Shown here: positions 28,211 to 36,655 of the stretch, piece by piece
Layout of the letters: each line of letters opens with the position of its first letter
Numbering within the stretch: position 1 is the first letter of the stretch
Assembly: GCF_049856175.1 (NCBI RefSeq)
Contig: NZ_JBNDNA010000008.1
Location: forward strand, 123,546 to 187,545
Reading direction: 5' to 3'
Source of the DNA: JB111 sp049856175
GTDB taxonomy: Bacteria > Actinomycetota > Actinomycetes > Actinomycetales > Actinomycetaceae
Length of the DNA stretch: 64,000 nucleotides
Translations under genes and position numbers: made by a program
The notes under the pieces: generated by a model
Databases searched by the model: none
What the model was told of the DNA's origin: nothing
Seen by the model: the letters and a program-made list of their open reading frames with translations, nothing else

Positions 28211-28307
28211 GGGTCCACAGTGCCACGGCGCGCCCACCTCGGGCCCGCGTCGTCCACCGGCCCGGCGGATCCGGGTACCGGGTCGGCCGCGGCGGAGGTG
28301 CCCGCGG

Positions 28308-28928
28308 TCAGCGCTCCGACTGGAAGGCCGAGCCCTGGACGTCGTTCTCGGTGGTGAGCAGGCACAGGACCTCGGTGTCGTCGTCGTCCTCCCAGGTCGC
28401 GCGCGACGGCGTGAGTGCCGCGACGGAGTACGTCCCCTCGCTGTCCTCGCCACCGAGGTAGGCCGCGAGCTGGGAGTCGCACTGGCTGGTGGCCTCGGAG
28501 TCGACGACGTCGTCGCCCGGGTAGTCGCCGCTGGGCAGGTTGAAGGTGTAGAAGACCTCGGCGCGGTGGGCGCCGTCGCAGGAGATCGGCGAGCCGGGCT
28601 CGGGCGCCGTCAGGCACTGGCCGGGGTCGGCGGTGAACACTCCGTCCGCACCCGTGACGGGGTCGCCCATGTCGAAGTCCTCGAGCGAGAGCTCCGGCAC
28701 CCGGGTCGGCATCCCCGTCTCGTCCTCGCCGCCGGACTGCGTGGTTGCCTCCTCGGTCGGGGCCTCCGGCTCGACGGGCGCGATCGTGATGTCCTCCGCG
28801 TCGCCGCCCGCCCCCGGCGCGCCGTCGTCCGTGCCGCGTCCGCACGCCGCGACGAGCAGCCCCGCGATCGCGACGACGGCGAGGCGTCGGCCGGTCGTGC
28901 GGTCTCCGTACGGTGGTCGTGCAGGCAT
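28308..28928 (-). CDS. Septum_form-domain lipoprotein, copy 1
   Basis: This 206-residue lipoprotein has a signal peptide ending LLVAAC (Cys29), an acidic disordered linker, and a C-terminal Septum_form domain. The domain runs from GQCL through ISCDGAHRAEVFYTF, SGDYPGDD, a cysteine at TSQCDSQ, to RATWEDDDDTEVLCLL. It is one of three tandem paralogues (with 29257 and 30126). The domain is found in actinobacterial septum-formation-related proteins; the mechanism is unknown. An AGAGGAA ribosome binding site supports the start at 28928. Confidence 0.85.
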   Translation of the reverse strand: MPARPPYGDRTTGRRLAVVAIAGLLVAACGRGTDDGAPGAGGDAEDITIAPVEPEAPTEEATTQSGGEDETGMPTRVPELSLEDFDMGDPVTGADGVFTADPGQCLTAPEPGSPISCDGAHRAEVFYTFNLPSGDYPGDDVVDSEATSQCDSQLAAYLGGEDSEGTYSVAALTPSRATWEDDDDTEVLCLLTTENDVQGSAFQSER

Positions 28929-28997
28929 GCGTCGTTCCTCTCGTCCGCCGGTCGGCCCGGCATCGGCCCCACAGGGTACGCACCCGGGCCGCCCGCA

Positions 28998-29147
28998 CGA
29001 CCGAAGTGCCCGACGCGACCGACGCGCTCGAGGCGCCCGCACCACCGAGGTGCCCGACGCGACCGACGCGACGCACGCGACCGGCCGAACGCGACGGAGG
29101 TGCCCGTCGCGACGGAGGTGCCCGTCGCGACGGACGTGCCCGGCCAG
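28998..29147. repeat. mixed 27-bp and 18-bp tandem repeats
   Basis: ACCGARGTGCCCGACGCGAC recurs around 29000 and 29044, then GACGGAGGTGCCCGTCGC repeats with an 18-bp period from 29093. This array and the hairpin at 29158 occupy the 328-bp gap 28929-29256. Confidence 0.75.
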
Positions 29148-29157
29148 GCGCACGCGA

Positions 29158-29188
29158 CCGGGGGCCGGCGCTGTGCGCCGGCCCCCGG
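29158..29188 (-). terminator. GC-rich hairpin after Septum_form copy 2
   Basis: A perfect 14-bp stem (29158-29171 with 29175-29188) has a 3-nt loop and lies 68 nt after the stop at 29257. There is no T-tract, so termination efficiency is uncertain. Confidence 0.65.
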
Positions 29189-29256
29189 AAGGTTCAGGTG
29201 CTCAGGACCTGGCCAGGGCCAGAGCCGTCGGGACCACGACGGTCCCGACGAGACGA

Positions 29257-29958
29257 TCAGCCGTTGCTCTGGTAGCCGGAGCCGGTGGTGAGCTCGGCGG
29301 ACTCGAGCATGCAGATGACCTCGGTGTCGCCGGCCTGGTCCCAGGTGGTCTGCGAAGGGCTCAGGGCGAACATCGCGTACTCGGAGTCCTCGGGGGCGCT
29401 GCCCACGTAGGCCTCGAAGTTCTCCTCGCAGGTGGCCTGCGCCTCCTCGCTGACGACGTCCTCGCCCGGGAACTCGTCGGCCTCGATGTTGTAGGTGTAG
29501 AACACCTCGAGGTCGTGCTCCTCGTCGCAGCTGATGATCTCGTCGGTCGCCACGCTGTCGAGGCACTCGCCCGGGTTCGCGGTGAACACCCCGGGTGCGC
29601 CCTCGCCGTTGTCGAACTCGGACAGGTCGGCGGACGCGCCGGTGTCGCCACCGTCGGTCCCCTCGCTCTCGTCGTCCTCCGACCCGCCCTCGGTGTCGCC
29701 ACCGGTGCCGGCGCCGTCCGACCCGCCCTCGGTGTCGCCACCGGTGTCGCCGCCGTCGGACTCACCCTCCGTGTCGCCACCGGTGTCACCACCGGTGTCA
29801 CCATCGGTGCCGCCGCCGTCCGGCGTCGACGGCTCCGACTCCTGCTCGGGCGGGGCGACGGGCTCGTCGTCCCCACAGGCCGCGAGGCCGAGTGCGAGGA
29901 ACGGCAGGGACGCCACCAGGGCCATCTTGCGTCGTGCGGTCGTGGTCGTGCGCTGCAT
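29257..29958 (-). CDS. Septum_form-domain lipoprotein, copy 2
   Basis: This 233-residue lipoprotein has lipobox LGLAAC (Cys28). A long Asp/Gly/Glu/Thr repeat linker follows (about residues 40-115, built on GGDTEGGSD units). The C-terminal Septum_form domain has GECL, ISCDEEHDLEVFYTY, EFPGEDV, ATCEENF, and TTWDQAGDTEVICML. GGAGG sits 5 nt before the ATG at 29958; a longer start with four more residues would consume that site. It shares domain layout and cysteine spacing with the two flanking paralogues. Confidence 0.85.
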   Translation of the reverse strand: MQRTTTTARRKMALVASLPFLALGLAACGDDEPVAPPEQESEPSTPDGGGTDGDTGGDTGGDTEGESDGGDTGGDTEGGSDGAGTGGDTEGGSEDDESEGTDGGDTGASADLSEFDNGEGAPGVFTANPGECLDSVATDEIISCDEEHDLEVFYTYNIEADEFPGEDVVSEEAQATCEENFEAYVGSAPEDSEYAMFALSPSQTTWDQAGDTEVICMLESAELTTGSGYQSNG

Positions 29959-30125
29959 AGGAACCTCCAAGAGTCCGGGTGAACATCATGCTCACCGCAC
30001 CGGGGGGCGGTGCTGAGGGAAGACGTTAGACCCGCAGGCACCCACCACCGCACCACATCCGATGGGAAGTGCTCCCCCCGAGAGATCTCCCCGGGTCCGC
30101 CGGGGGCCTCCCGTGTCCGTCGGGC

Positions 30126-30713
30126 TCAGGCGACGAGCTCGGCCGAGCGGAAGGCCGAACCCGTCGTCGGCTCGCTCGAGGTGAGCAGGCAGATCACCTC
30201 GCGGTCACCGGCGTCCTCCCAGGTCGTCGGGCTGGGGACGAGCCAGCTGAGCCCGTACCCGGACGCCTCGGGGGTCGTTCCGACGTAGGCGCCGAACCTC
30301 TCGAGGCACGCCTCGGTGTCGAAGCCGTCGTGCGGGAACTCGGTCTCCTCCACGGTGAACGTGTAGTAGACCTCCGCCTGGTGCGGGTGGTCGCAGGGGA
30401 CGACCCGCGTGTCGTCCGAGCTGATGAGACAGTCCCCGGGGGCTGCGGTGAAGATGCCCGGCGCGCCGTCGCCGTGGTCGAACTCGCCCGGGTCCGGGCG
30501 CCGGTCGGACGGGCCCGGGTCGTCCTCGTCCTCGGGCAGGTCGGTGCTCGGGGTACGCGGGCCGGTGGGCTCGGGCGGCAGGTGCTCCCCGGCGTCGGGC
30601 GGGAGGAGACGGTCCGGGCCGAACCCGATCGCGCCGGTGTGGGCACCGAGGGCGAGCACTCCGATCACGAGGCACGCCACGACGGCGAGGGCTGCGGCAC
30701 GGATGCGTGTCAT
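30126..30713 (-). CDS. Septum_form-domain membrane protein, copy 3
   Basis: The 195 residues begin with one hydrophobic segment (about 5-25) that lacks a lipobox cysteine, so this paralogue is probably anchored by a transmembrane helix. An acidic Pro-rich linker leads to a Septum_form domain: GDCL, VVPCDHPHQAEVYYTF, EFPHDGF, EACLERFGAYVG, and TTWEDAGDREVICLL. GAGGAG precedes the ATG at 30713. The three copies are separated by 328 and 167 bp, so they may be transcribed separately. Confidence 0.85.
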   Translation of the reverse strand: MTRIRAAALAVVACLVIGVLALGAHTGAIGFGPDRLLPPDAGEHLPPEPTGPRTPSTDLPEDEDDPGPSDRRPDPGEFDHGDGAPGIFTAAPGDCLISSDDTRVVPCDHPHQAEVYYTFTVEETEFPHDGFDTEACLERFGAYVGTTPEASGYGLSWLVPSPTTWEDAGDREVICLLTSSEPTTGSAFRSAELVA

Positions 30714-30871
30714 CGCTGCTCCTCGGCGCCGTCGGTGGACGAGCGATCCGCGCCCCGCGCGGTCGTCGGTGGTCCGCCCAGCGTATTCGTCTGCATCGGA
30801 ACGGTCCTCCCCGGTCGCGGGGAGGCCTGCCCGGTCACGGGGAAACCTGCCAGGTCCGGTCGCAGCGCCGC

Positions 30872-33439
30872 TCACCCGCACCCGACGAGCGTGAGCGAGC
30901 CCCCGGACCCAGGGACGAGCCACAGGTCGCCGCACTCGTCGGTGCGCGCCACGCGTGCACCGACGGCGGACCAGGTCTCGACGGCCCGCGGCGCGGGGTG
31001 CCCATGGTCGTTGTCCGCCCCGGAGGACACGAGCGCCACCACCGGTGACGTGACCTCGGCGAGTGCGGGGTCCAGGTTGCCCGAGCCGTGGTGCGGGACC
31101 ACGACGATGTCGACGCCGGACGGCGCACGCTCGACCAGCACGCGGGCGAGCCTGCCCTGCCCCGCCTCCTCCAGGTCACCGGCGACGACGAGACGAACGT
31201 GGGAGTCCGGCTCACCGGTGTCGCCACCGCCACCGCCACCGGCCCGTGCCGCCGGCAGCTCGACGAGCAGCGCCATCGACGACTCGTTGACCGCGGACGA
31301 GTCGTCCGGCGAGGCGCGCGTCCCGACCCGCGGCAGCAGCACCTCGGCGGTGACGCCGCGCCAGTCGAGCTCCGCCCCCGTACCGACCTCGCGAACCCGG
31401 GCCGTGGCTCCCGAGTCCGCTACCGCCTCGAGGGCATCGGCCAACGGGCTCGCGCCGTCGACGGCCGGCACGAGGATCTCGTCGACCTCCGCCACGTCGA
31501 GCACCGCCGGAAGGCCCGCGGTGTGGTCGGCGTGGTCGTGGGTGAGGACCACGGCGTCGAGCGTGTCGACCTCGGCGTCGGCCACGCACGTCGCCGCCGA
31601 GCCGTCGGCGTCACCGGTGTCGACGAGGACGGCGGATCCCTGCCCGGTGCGGACGAGCAGCGCCGAGGCCTGGCCGACGTCGCACTGGCGGACGACCCAG
31701 CCCTGCGGCGAGCCCGCTCCCGGGGCGGTCGGGGCGACCGAGACGATGCCCGGGGCGACCATGACGACGACGAGCGCCCGTACCCGCGCCCCCGTCGTGG
31801 CGGTGCGCGCGACGGCGACGCAGCAGAGCACCGTGCAGGCGGCGAGCAGGACGACGCCGAGCGCGCCGCCCGGCCACGGGACCGTCGCGGCCGGGGCGCC
31901 CGCCAGGGTCAGTGCCACCCAGGCGATCCACGCGGTGTGCCAGGACGCGACCGTGGCGAGGGCGTGCGCGGCATCGGCGGACAGGGGCGACACCAGTGCG
32001 GCCCCGAGCCCGAGGACGGTCGCGCCCGGTACGGCGGGGGCGGCGAGCACGTTGGCGGGCACGGCCGTCATCGCGAGCCGTGGGTCCAGGAGCGCGAGCA
32101 CCGGAGCGCAGGCGAGCTGCGCGGCCGCCGGGATCGCGAGCCCGTGCGCGAGCCACCGTGGCACCCCTGCCGAGAGCAGCCGGGCGAGCGGTCGGGCGAG
32201 CAGGATGATCGCGGCCGTCGCTCCGGCCGAGAGCACGAGCCCGTAGGACCTGGCCAGGGCCGGGTCGGCGAGGAGCAGGACGACCACGGCGGTCGCTAGC
32301 GCCGGAAGTGCGCGCGCCGGTCGGCCGAGCAGCCCGGCGAGCAGCACGACACCCCCGGTCGCTCCTGCACGCAGCACCGACGGCTCGGGCCGGACAAGGA
32401 CGACGAGAGCGACGACGACCGCGGGCCCGATCAGGGCGGCGAGCCGCGGGCGGCCACGGCCGACGATGCCGAGCACCGCGGCCAGGACGAGGGAGACGTG
32501 CGCTCCGCTGACCGCCGTGAGGTGGGTGAGCCCCGTGACCCGTGCGGCGTCCTCGAGGTCGGCGGGCAGGGCGCGATCGTCGCCGAGCGCGATGCCCGGC
32601 ACCAGGCCGCGCGCCTGCGGCGGGAGCGTGTCGGTGGCGCCCCTCAGTCCTTCCCGCAGCACGTCCACGGCCCCCAGGGCGCCCGTCGGCGGCGCGGTCT
32701 CGCGCACCGGGTCGTCGGCGAAGATCAGGGCGACCTCTGCCTCCGCGCGTCCGGTGGGCCGTGCGTCGCCGACGACCTCGACGGTCGCGCCGACCCGCAG
32801 CCGGTGCTCGCCGGGCGGCGCGAGGACGAGGACCGTGCCCCCGGCGTCCGCGGGCGCGGGGTCCCGGGCGGACGCAGGCTCCCGCGCGGGCGCGACCGTG
32901 CGGAGGTCGAGGACGAACCGTTCCTGGCCCCGGCCTGCCGTGTCGGGGTCACCGAGCACCACGCCCTCGACGACGACCTCCGACCCCTCGGCAGCGAGCA
33001 AGGTCAGCGGGTGCGCCTCACGGTCCGCGTGGTGGAACGTGACCACCGCGAGGGCGGTGGCGAGGCCGCCGAGCACGAGCGCCACCTGTGGCACCCACGA
33101 GGCAGCCAGATAGCCCCGGAGCCGCAGCGCGACCAGCAGGGCGACCAGGGCTCCCGTGCCCGAGAGAAGGCCGGCGGTCGCCACGACGGAGGTCGGCGCG
33201 CCGAGCCCGATACCGACGGCCGCCCAGGTCGCCAGTGCGAACGGGACCAGCCGGATGTCGTGCGGGTCCGCCGGCCGGTGCCCGGCAGGGTCGAAGTCTC
33301 GGCTCGCGGCAGGGTCGATGTCTCGGCTCCCGGCGGGGTCAGCCGTACGGTGCACCCCCGACCCCGACGAGCCCGTCAGACGATGCGCAGAGGAGCCGGC
33401 CGGCCTGGCTCGTGCGTGCTCAGACCGTGACGAGGTCAC
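30872..33439 (-). CDS. comEC: ComEC/Rec2-type DNA uptake channel protein
   Basis: ComEC forms the inner-membrane channel for single-stranded DNA in natural transformation. The 855-residue protein has an N-terminal DUF4131-like part, the multi-helix Competence domain (about 270-560), and a C-terminal metallo-beta-lactamase-like nuclease domain with THDHADHTAGLP. The GTG start at 33439 overlaps comEA by 20 bp. A second GTG at 33355 would skip an N-terminal Asp/Pro/Ser repeat coded by 24-bp tandem repeats near 33281-33345. Whether the organism is transformable cannot be told. Confidence 0.9.
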   Translation of the reverse strand: MTSSRSEHARARPAGSSAHRLTGSSGSGVHRTADPAGSRDIDPAASRDFDPAGHRPADPHDIRLVPFALATWAAVGIGLGAPTSVVATAGLLSGTGALVALLVALRLRGYLAASWVPQVALVLGGLATALAVVTFHHADREAHPLTLLAAEGSEVVVEGVVLGDPDTAGRGQERFVLDLRTVAPAREPASARDPAPADAGGTVLVLAPPGEHRLRVGATVEVVGDARPTGRAEAEVALIFADDPVRETAPPTGALGAVDVLREGLRGATDTLPPQARGLVPGIALGDDRALPADLEDAARVTGLTHLTAVSGAHVSLVLAAVLGIVGRGRPRLAALIGPAVVVALVVLVRPEPSVLRAGATGGVVLLAGLLGRPARALPALATAVVVLLLADPALARSYGLVLSAGATAAIILLARPLARLLSAGVPRWLAHGLAIPAAAQLACAPVLALLDPRLAMTAVPANVLAAPAVPGATVLGLGAALVSPLSADAAHALATVASWHTAWIAWVALTLAGAPAATVPWPGGALGVVLLAACTVLCCVAVARTATTGARVRALVVVMVAPGIVSVAPTAPGAGSPQGWVVRQCDVGQASALLVRTGQGSAVLVDTGDADGSAATCVADAEVDTLDAVVLTHDHADHTAGLPAVLDVAEVDEILVPAVDGASPLADALEAVADSGATARVREVGTGAELDWRGVTAEVLLPRVGTRASPDDSSAVNESSMALLVELPAARAGGGGGGDTGEPDSHVRLVVAGDLEEAGQGRLARVLVERAPSGVDIVVVPHHGSGNLDPALAEVTSPVVALVSSGADNDHGHPAPRAVETWSAVGARVARTDECGDLWLVPGSGGSLTLVGCG

Positions 33440-34403
33440 GCAGCTGGTCCATGAGGACGGGACCGATCCCGGAGACGTCCTGCAGCTCCTCGACGGAGAC
33501 GAAGGCGCCGACCTGCTCCCGATGGGCGACGATGCGGCCCGCGAGCGCCGGCCCGATCCCCGGCAACGTCTCCAGCTCGCCCGGCCCCGCCGTGTTGAGG
33601 TCGATGGGCTGCGCGCCGTCGGCCGCCCCGACCGGTCCAGCCCCGCCCGTGGCGTCCCCGCCCGTGGCACCCGAGCTGTCCCCCGCTCCCGGCGGCGCGC
33701 CCTGCGCTCCGGCCGGTGGCTCGCGCGGCTCCTCGCCCTCCACGGGCACGTACACCTGCTCGCCGTCCACGAGCGGGCGGGCCAGGTTGACCGACATGAG
33801 ATCGGCCTCGGCTCGGGCGCCACCCACGGCGTCGACCGCATCACCCACCCTGGAACCGGGAGCGAGGGAGACGACGCCCGGTCGGGCCACCGCGCCGGCG
33901 ACGTGCACCACGACGTCGGTTCCGGCTCCGTCACCGGACCCGCCGACCGGTCCTGCGTTGTGCCCGATTCCGTCCGCGCCAGGGGCCGACGGGTCGCCGC
34001 CCACCGCGTCGGGGGCTCCGGGGTCGTCCTGCACGCCCGAGCCGGAGCGGTCCGGATCGGCGGCGCCCTCGTCCGCGGCGGCGACCCCAGCGTCGGCCCC
34101 GGCGCCCGCCGGGTCACTCCCAATCGCGTCTGCCGGTGAGCTCGCGGTCGCCTCCTCGTGCCCGCCGGCCGCGAGCTCCTCGCCCGGACCCGGGCGGGAG
34201 AGCAGGTGGCGAGCACCGAGCGCAGCAACGACGAGCGCGAGGATCACCAGCACCGCCACGACCGCCCGGCGCGAGGGCCAGGCGCGCACGGCCCGGCGCT
34301 CTCCCTCCTCGGGATCGACCTCGAGATGACCGGCCGCCGCGGTGTAGGCGACGCGCGTGAGGTCGCGCAGCCGCCGGGTCGCCTCGCTCCGCGCCGGGTC
34401 CAT
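33420..34403 (-). CDS. comEA: ComEA-type DNA-binding protein
   Basis: ComEA binds double-stranded DNA for uptake. The 327 residues comprise a basic cytoplasmic tail, one transmembrane helix (about 48-68), a long Gly/Ala/Asp linker, an SLBB domain (VVVHVAGAVARPGVVSLAPGSRV) and a C-terminal double helix-hairpin-helix (IDLNTAGPGELETLPGIGPALAGRIVAHR and VSGIGPVLMDQLRDLV). The ATG at 34403 has a TAGCGT box 7 nt upstream. It is coupled to comEC. Confidence 0.92.
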   Translation of the reverse strand: MDPARSEATRRLRDLTRVAYTAAAGHLEVDPEEGERRAVRAWPSRRAVVAVLVILALVVAALGARHLLSRPGPGEELAAGGHEEATASSPADAIGSDPAGAGADAGVAAADEGAADPDRSGSGVQDDPGAPDAVGGDPSAPGADGIGHNAGPVGGSGDGAGTDVVVHVAGAVARPGVVSLAPGSRVGDAVDAVGGARAEADLMSVNLARPLVDGEQVYVPVEGEEPREPPAGAQGAPPGAGDSSGATGGDATGGAGPVGAADGAQPIDLNTAGPGELETLPGIGPALAGRIVAHREQVGAFVSVEELQDVSGIGPVLMDQLRDLVTV

Positions 34404-34410
34404 GCCAGGG

Positions 34411-34416
34411 ACGCTA
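34411..34416 (-). promoter_or_regulatory. -10 box TAGCGT, leaderless start of comEA
   Basis: TAGCGT on the minus strand ends 7 nt before the comEA ATG at 34403. Confidence 0.5.
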
Positions 34417-34536
34417 GGGAGCGGATCGGTACGACGTCGGCCGGGCACCGCGCGGCTGTGGATGCGGGCGCTGAACCTATCGGTGTGGACCGGGGTTCGC
34501 CGTCGCGCGATGGGGTGTCGCGCCGCCGACGCGCTC

Positions 34537-34542
34537 TACGCT
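34537..34542 (+). promoter_or_regulatory. -10 box TACGCT, leaderless start at 34549
   Basis: TACGCT ends 6 nt before the GTG at 34549; no ribosome binding site is present. Confidence 0.55.
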
Positions 34543-34548
34543 GTCCCC

Positions 34549-36483
34549 GTGACGGACACCACGGACGACAGCGCGTCGGTCGAGATCGCGCGCCTACGGG
34601 CAGAGGCGGCCCAGGCCGAGGCCGAGGCGGCGGAGGCACGGGCGGCGGCCGCCCGAGCAGCCCTCGAGGCGGCCCTCGCGGGCGAGGCCGGCGGCACGCC
34701 GGCCGGCACGACGCAGGGCAACGCGACGCAGGACGCCGTCACCGAGGCCGACGCCGGACCCGTCGCCACCACTCAGGCCGACACCACGCCGGGCAACGCC
34801 CCGCAGGCCGACGCCACGCAGGCCGCGGCCGCGCCGGCCGACGACACCCAAGCTGACGTCACCGAGACCGCCGCCCCGCAGGCCGCGCTCTCCGCCCACG
34901 CCGCCGAGATCCGCGACGGCTACGCGGCCGAGGGTGCCCTCCTGCCCGTGGGCGTGCTCCTGGAGGACGGCGCGCCGGTCCCGGACGTCCGCGTCGGCCT
35001 CCCGCTGGCGACCCTCAACCGGCACGCGCTCGTGGCCGGCGCCACCGGAACCGGCAAGACTCGCACCCTCCAGCTCATGGCCGAGGGCCTCTCCGCGGCG
35101 GGCGTCCCGGCCCTCGTCACGGACGTCAAGGGCGACCTCACCGGCCTGCTCCAGCCGGGCACGGGCGGCGAGAAGCTGCGCGAACGTACCGACCCGCTCG
35201 GCCAGGACTGGGCGGGTACGGGATTCCCCGTCGAGCTCCTCCGCGTGGGCGAGGGACCGGGCGCGGTCCCCGTCCGGACCACGGTCTCGGACTTCGGCCC
35301 GCTGCTGCTGGCCAAGGTCCTCGGCCTCAACGACACCCAGGAGTCCGCCCTCCAGCTGATCGTCCACTGGGCCGACACCGAGGGACTGGCGCTCGTCGAC
35401 CTCGGAGACCTGCGCTCGGTCGTCGACCACCTGACGTCGGACGCCGGGAAGGAGGAGCTGCGCGGGATCGGCGGCATCGCCACCTCGACCGCCGGCGTCA
35501 TCCTGCGTGAGGTCTCCGCGCTCGCGGCCCAGGGCGGCGAGGAGTTCTTCGGCGAGCCCGCCTTCGACACGGCCGACCTCCTGCGCACCGCGGCGGACGG
35601 GCGCGGCGTGCTCTCGGTGCTCCGGCTGCCCGACCTGCACCAGCGCCCCGCCATGCTCTCCACGTTCGTGATGTGGTTGCTCGCCGACCTGTTCGGCTCC
35701 TCCCCCGAGGTCGGCGACACCGACCGCCCCCGGCTCGTGTTCTTCTTCGACGAGGCCCACCTCCTCTTCGCCGACGCCTCGAAGGAGTTCCTCTCCCAGG
35801 TCGTCCGCACGGTCCGGCTCATCCGCTCCAAGGGCATCGGCATCGTCTTCGTCACCCAGTCGCCGACCGACGTTCCCGAGGCCGTGCTCGCCCAGCTCGG
35901 CGGCCGCGTCCAGCACGCGCTGCGGGCCCACACCCCCAAGGACGCCCGCGCGCTCAAGGAGGCCGTGACGACCTTCCCGACGTCGCCCTACGACCTCGCC
36001 GAGGTCCTCACCTCGCTCGGCACCGGCGAGGCAGTCGTCACGGTGCTCGCCGAGGACGGCGCGCCGACGCCGGTGGCCGTCACCCGGGTCCTCGCCCCCG
36101 CCGCCGTCATGGGACCCGCGGACGACGAGGCCGCCACCGCGGCCCTGGCGGCCTCTCCCCTGGCGGGTCGCTACGCCGAGCGGGTCGACCCGGAGTCCGC
36201 CACCGAGCTGCTCGCGGCTCGGATGGAGGCGTCCGCCCGTGCGGCGGCCGCCCAGGCCGAGGCCGAGCGGCTCGCCGAGGAGCAGGCGCGGATCGAGGCG
36301 GAGCGCCAGCAGGCCGACGACGAGCGCCTCGAGGAGATGGAGAAGGAGCTCGAGGCCGCCCGGCGCCGCGAGGAGCGCGAGGCCGAGCGGCGTGCCCGGC
36401 AGCGCGAATCGGTGCTCACCTCGATGGCGCGCACCGCCGGGACGTCGATCATCCGCTCGATCCTCGGCAACCGGCGCCGCTGA
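34549..36483 (+). CDS. DUF853 / HerA-like ATPase
   Basis: This is a 644-residue helicase HerA-like (DUF853) ATP-binding protein. It has an N-terminal coiled coil (Ala/Glu-rich, about 8-45), a Thr/Gln/Asp low-complexity linker to about 110, Walker A GATGTGKTRTLQL (about 164), Walker B LVFFFDEAHLLF and sensor VTQSPTDVPEAVL. The C-terminal end is a Glu/Arg coiled coil and a basic tail. HerA relatives pump or remodel DNA; for DUF853 no cellular role is established. The start is supported by a TACGCT box 6 nt before the GTG. Confidence 0.88.
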   Translation: MTDTTDDSASVEIARLRAEAAQAEAEAAEARAAAARAALEAALAGEAGGTPAGTTQGNATQDAVTEADAGPVATTQADTTPGNAPQADATQAAAAPADDTQADVTETAAPQAALSAHAAEIRDGYAAEGALLPVGVLLEDGAPVPDVRVGLPLATLNRHALVAGATGTGKTRTLQLMAEGLSAAGVPALVTDVKGDLTGLLQPGTGGEKLRERTDPLGQDWAGTGFPVELLRVGEGPGAVPVRTTVSDFGPLLLAKVLGLNDTQESALQLIVHWADTEGLALVDLGDLRSVVDHLTSDAGKEELRGIGGIATSTAGVILREVSALAAQGGEEFFGEPAFDTADLLRTAADGRGVLSVLRLPDLHQRPAMLSTFVMWLLADLFGSSPEVGDTDRPRLVFFFDEAHLLFADASKEFLSQVVRTVRLIRSKGIGIVFVTQSPTDVPEAVLAQLGGRVQHALRAHTPKDARALKEAVTTFPTSPYDLAEVLTSLGTGEAVVTVLAEDGAPTPVAVTRVLAPAAVMGPADDEAATAALAASPLAGRYAERVDPESATELLAARMEASARAAAAQAEAERLAEEQARIEAERQQADDERLEEMEKELEAARRREEREAERRARQRESVLTSMARTAGTSIIRSILGNRRR

Positions 36484-36500
36484 GCACCACCTGCCCGGCC

Positions 36501-36655
36501 AGGAGACCCGGCCGGCCCAGAGACCCGTCCCACGAGGAGACCCGGCCGACCGGGAGGCCCGTCCCACCAGGAGACCTGACCGTCCAGGAGGCCCGTCCGG
36601 CTACGGGCCCGTCCGGCTACGGGCCCGCCCGGCTACGGGCCCGTCCGGCTACGGG
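36501..36655. repeat. 34-bp (x3) and 16-bp (x4) tandem repeats between convergent genes
   Basis: AGGAGACCYG starts at 36501, 36535 and 36569 (34-bp period). A 16-bp unit containing GTCCGGCTACGGG then follows from 36595 in four copies, up to the leuS stop at 36649. Confidence 0.88.
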
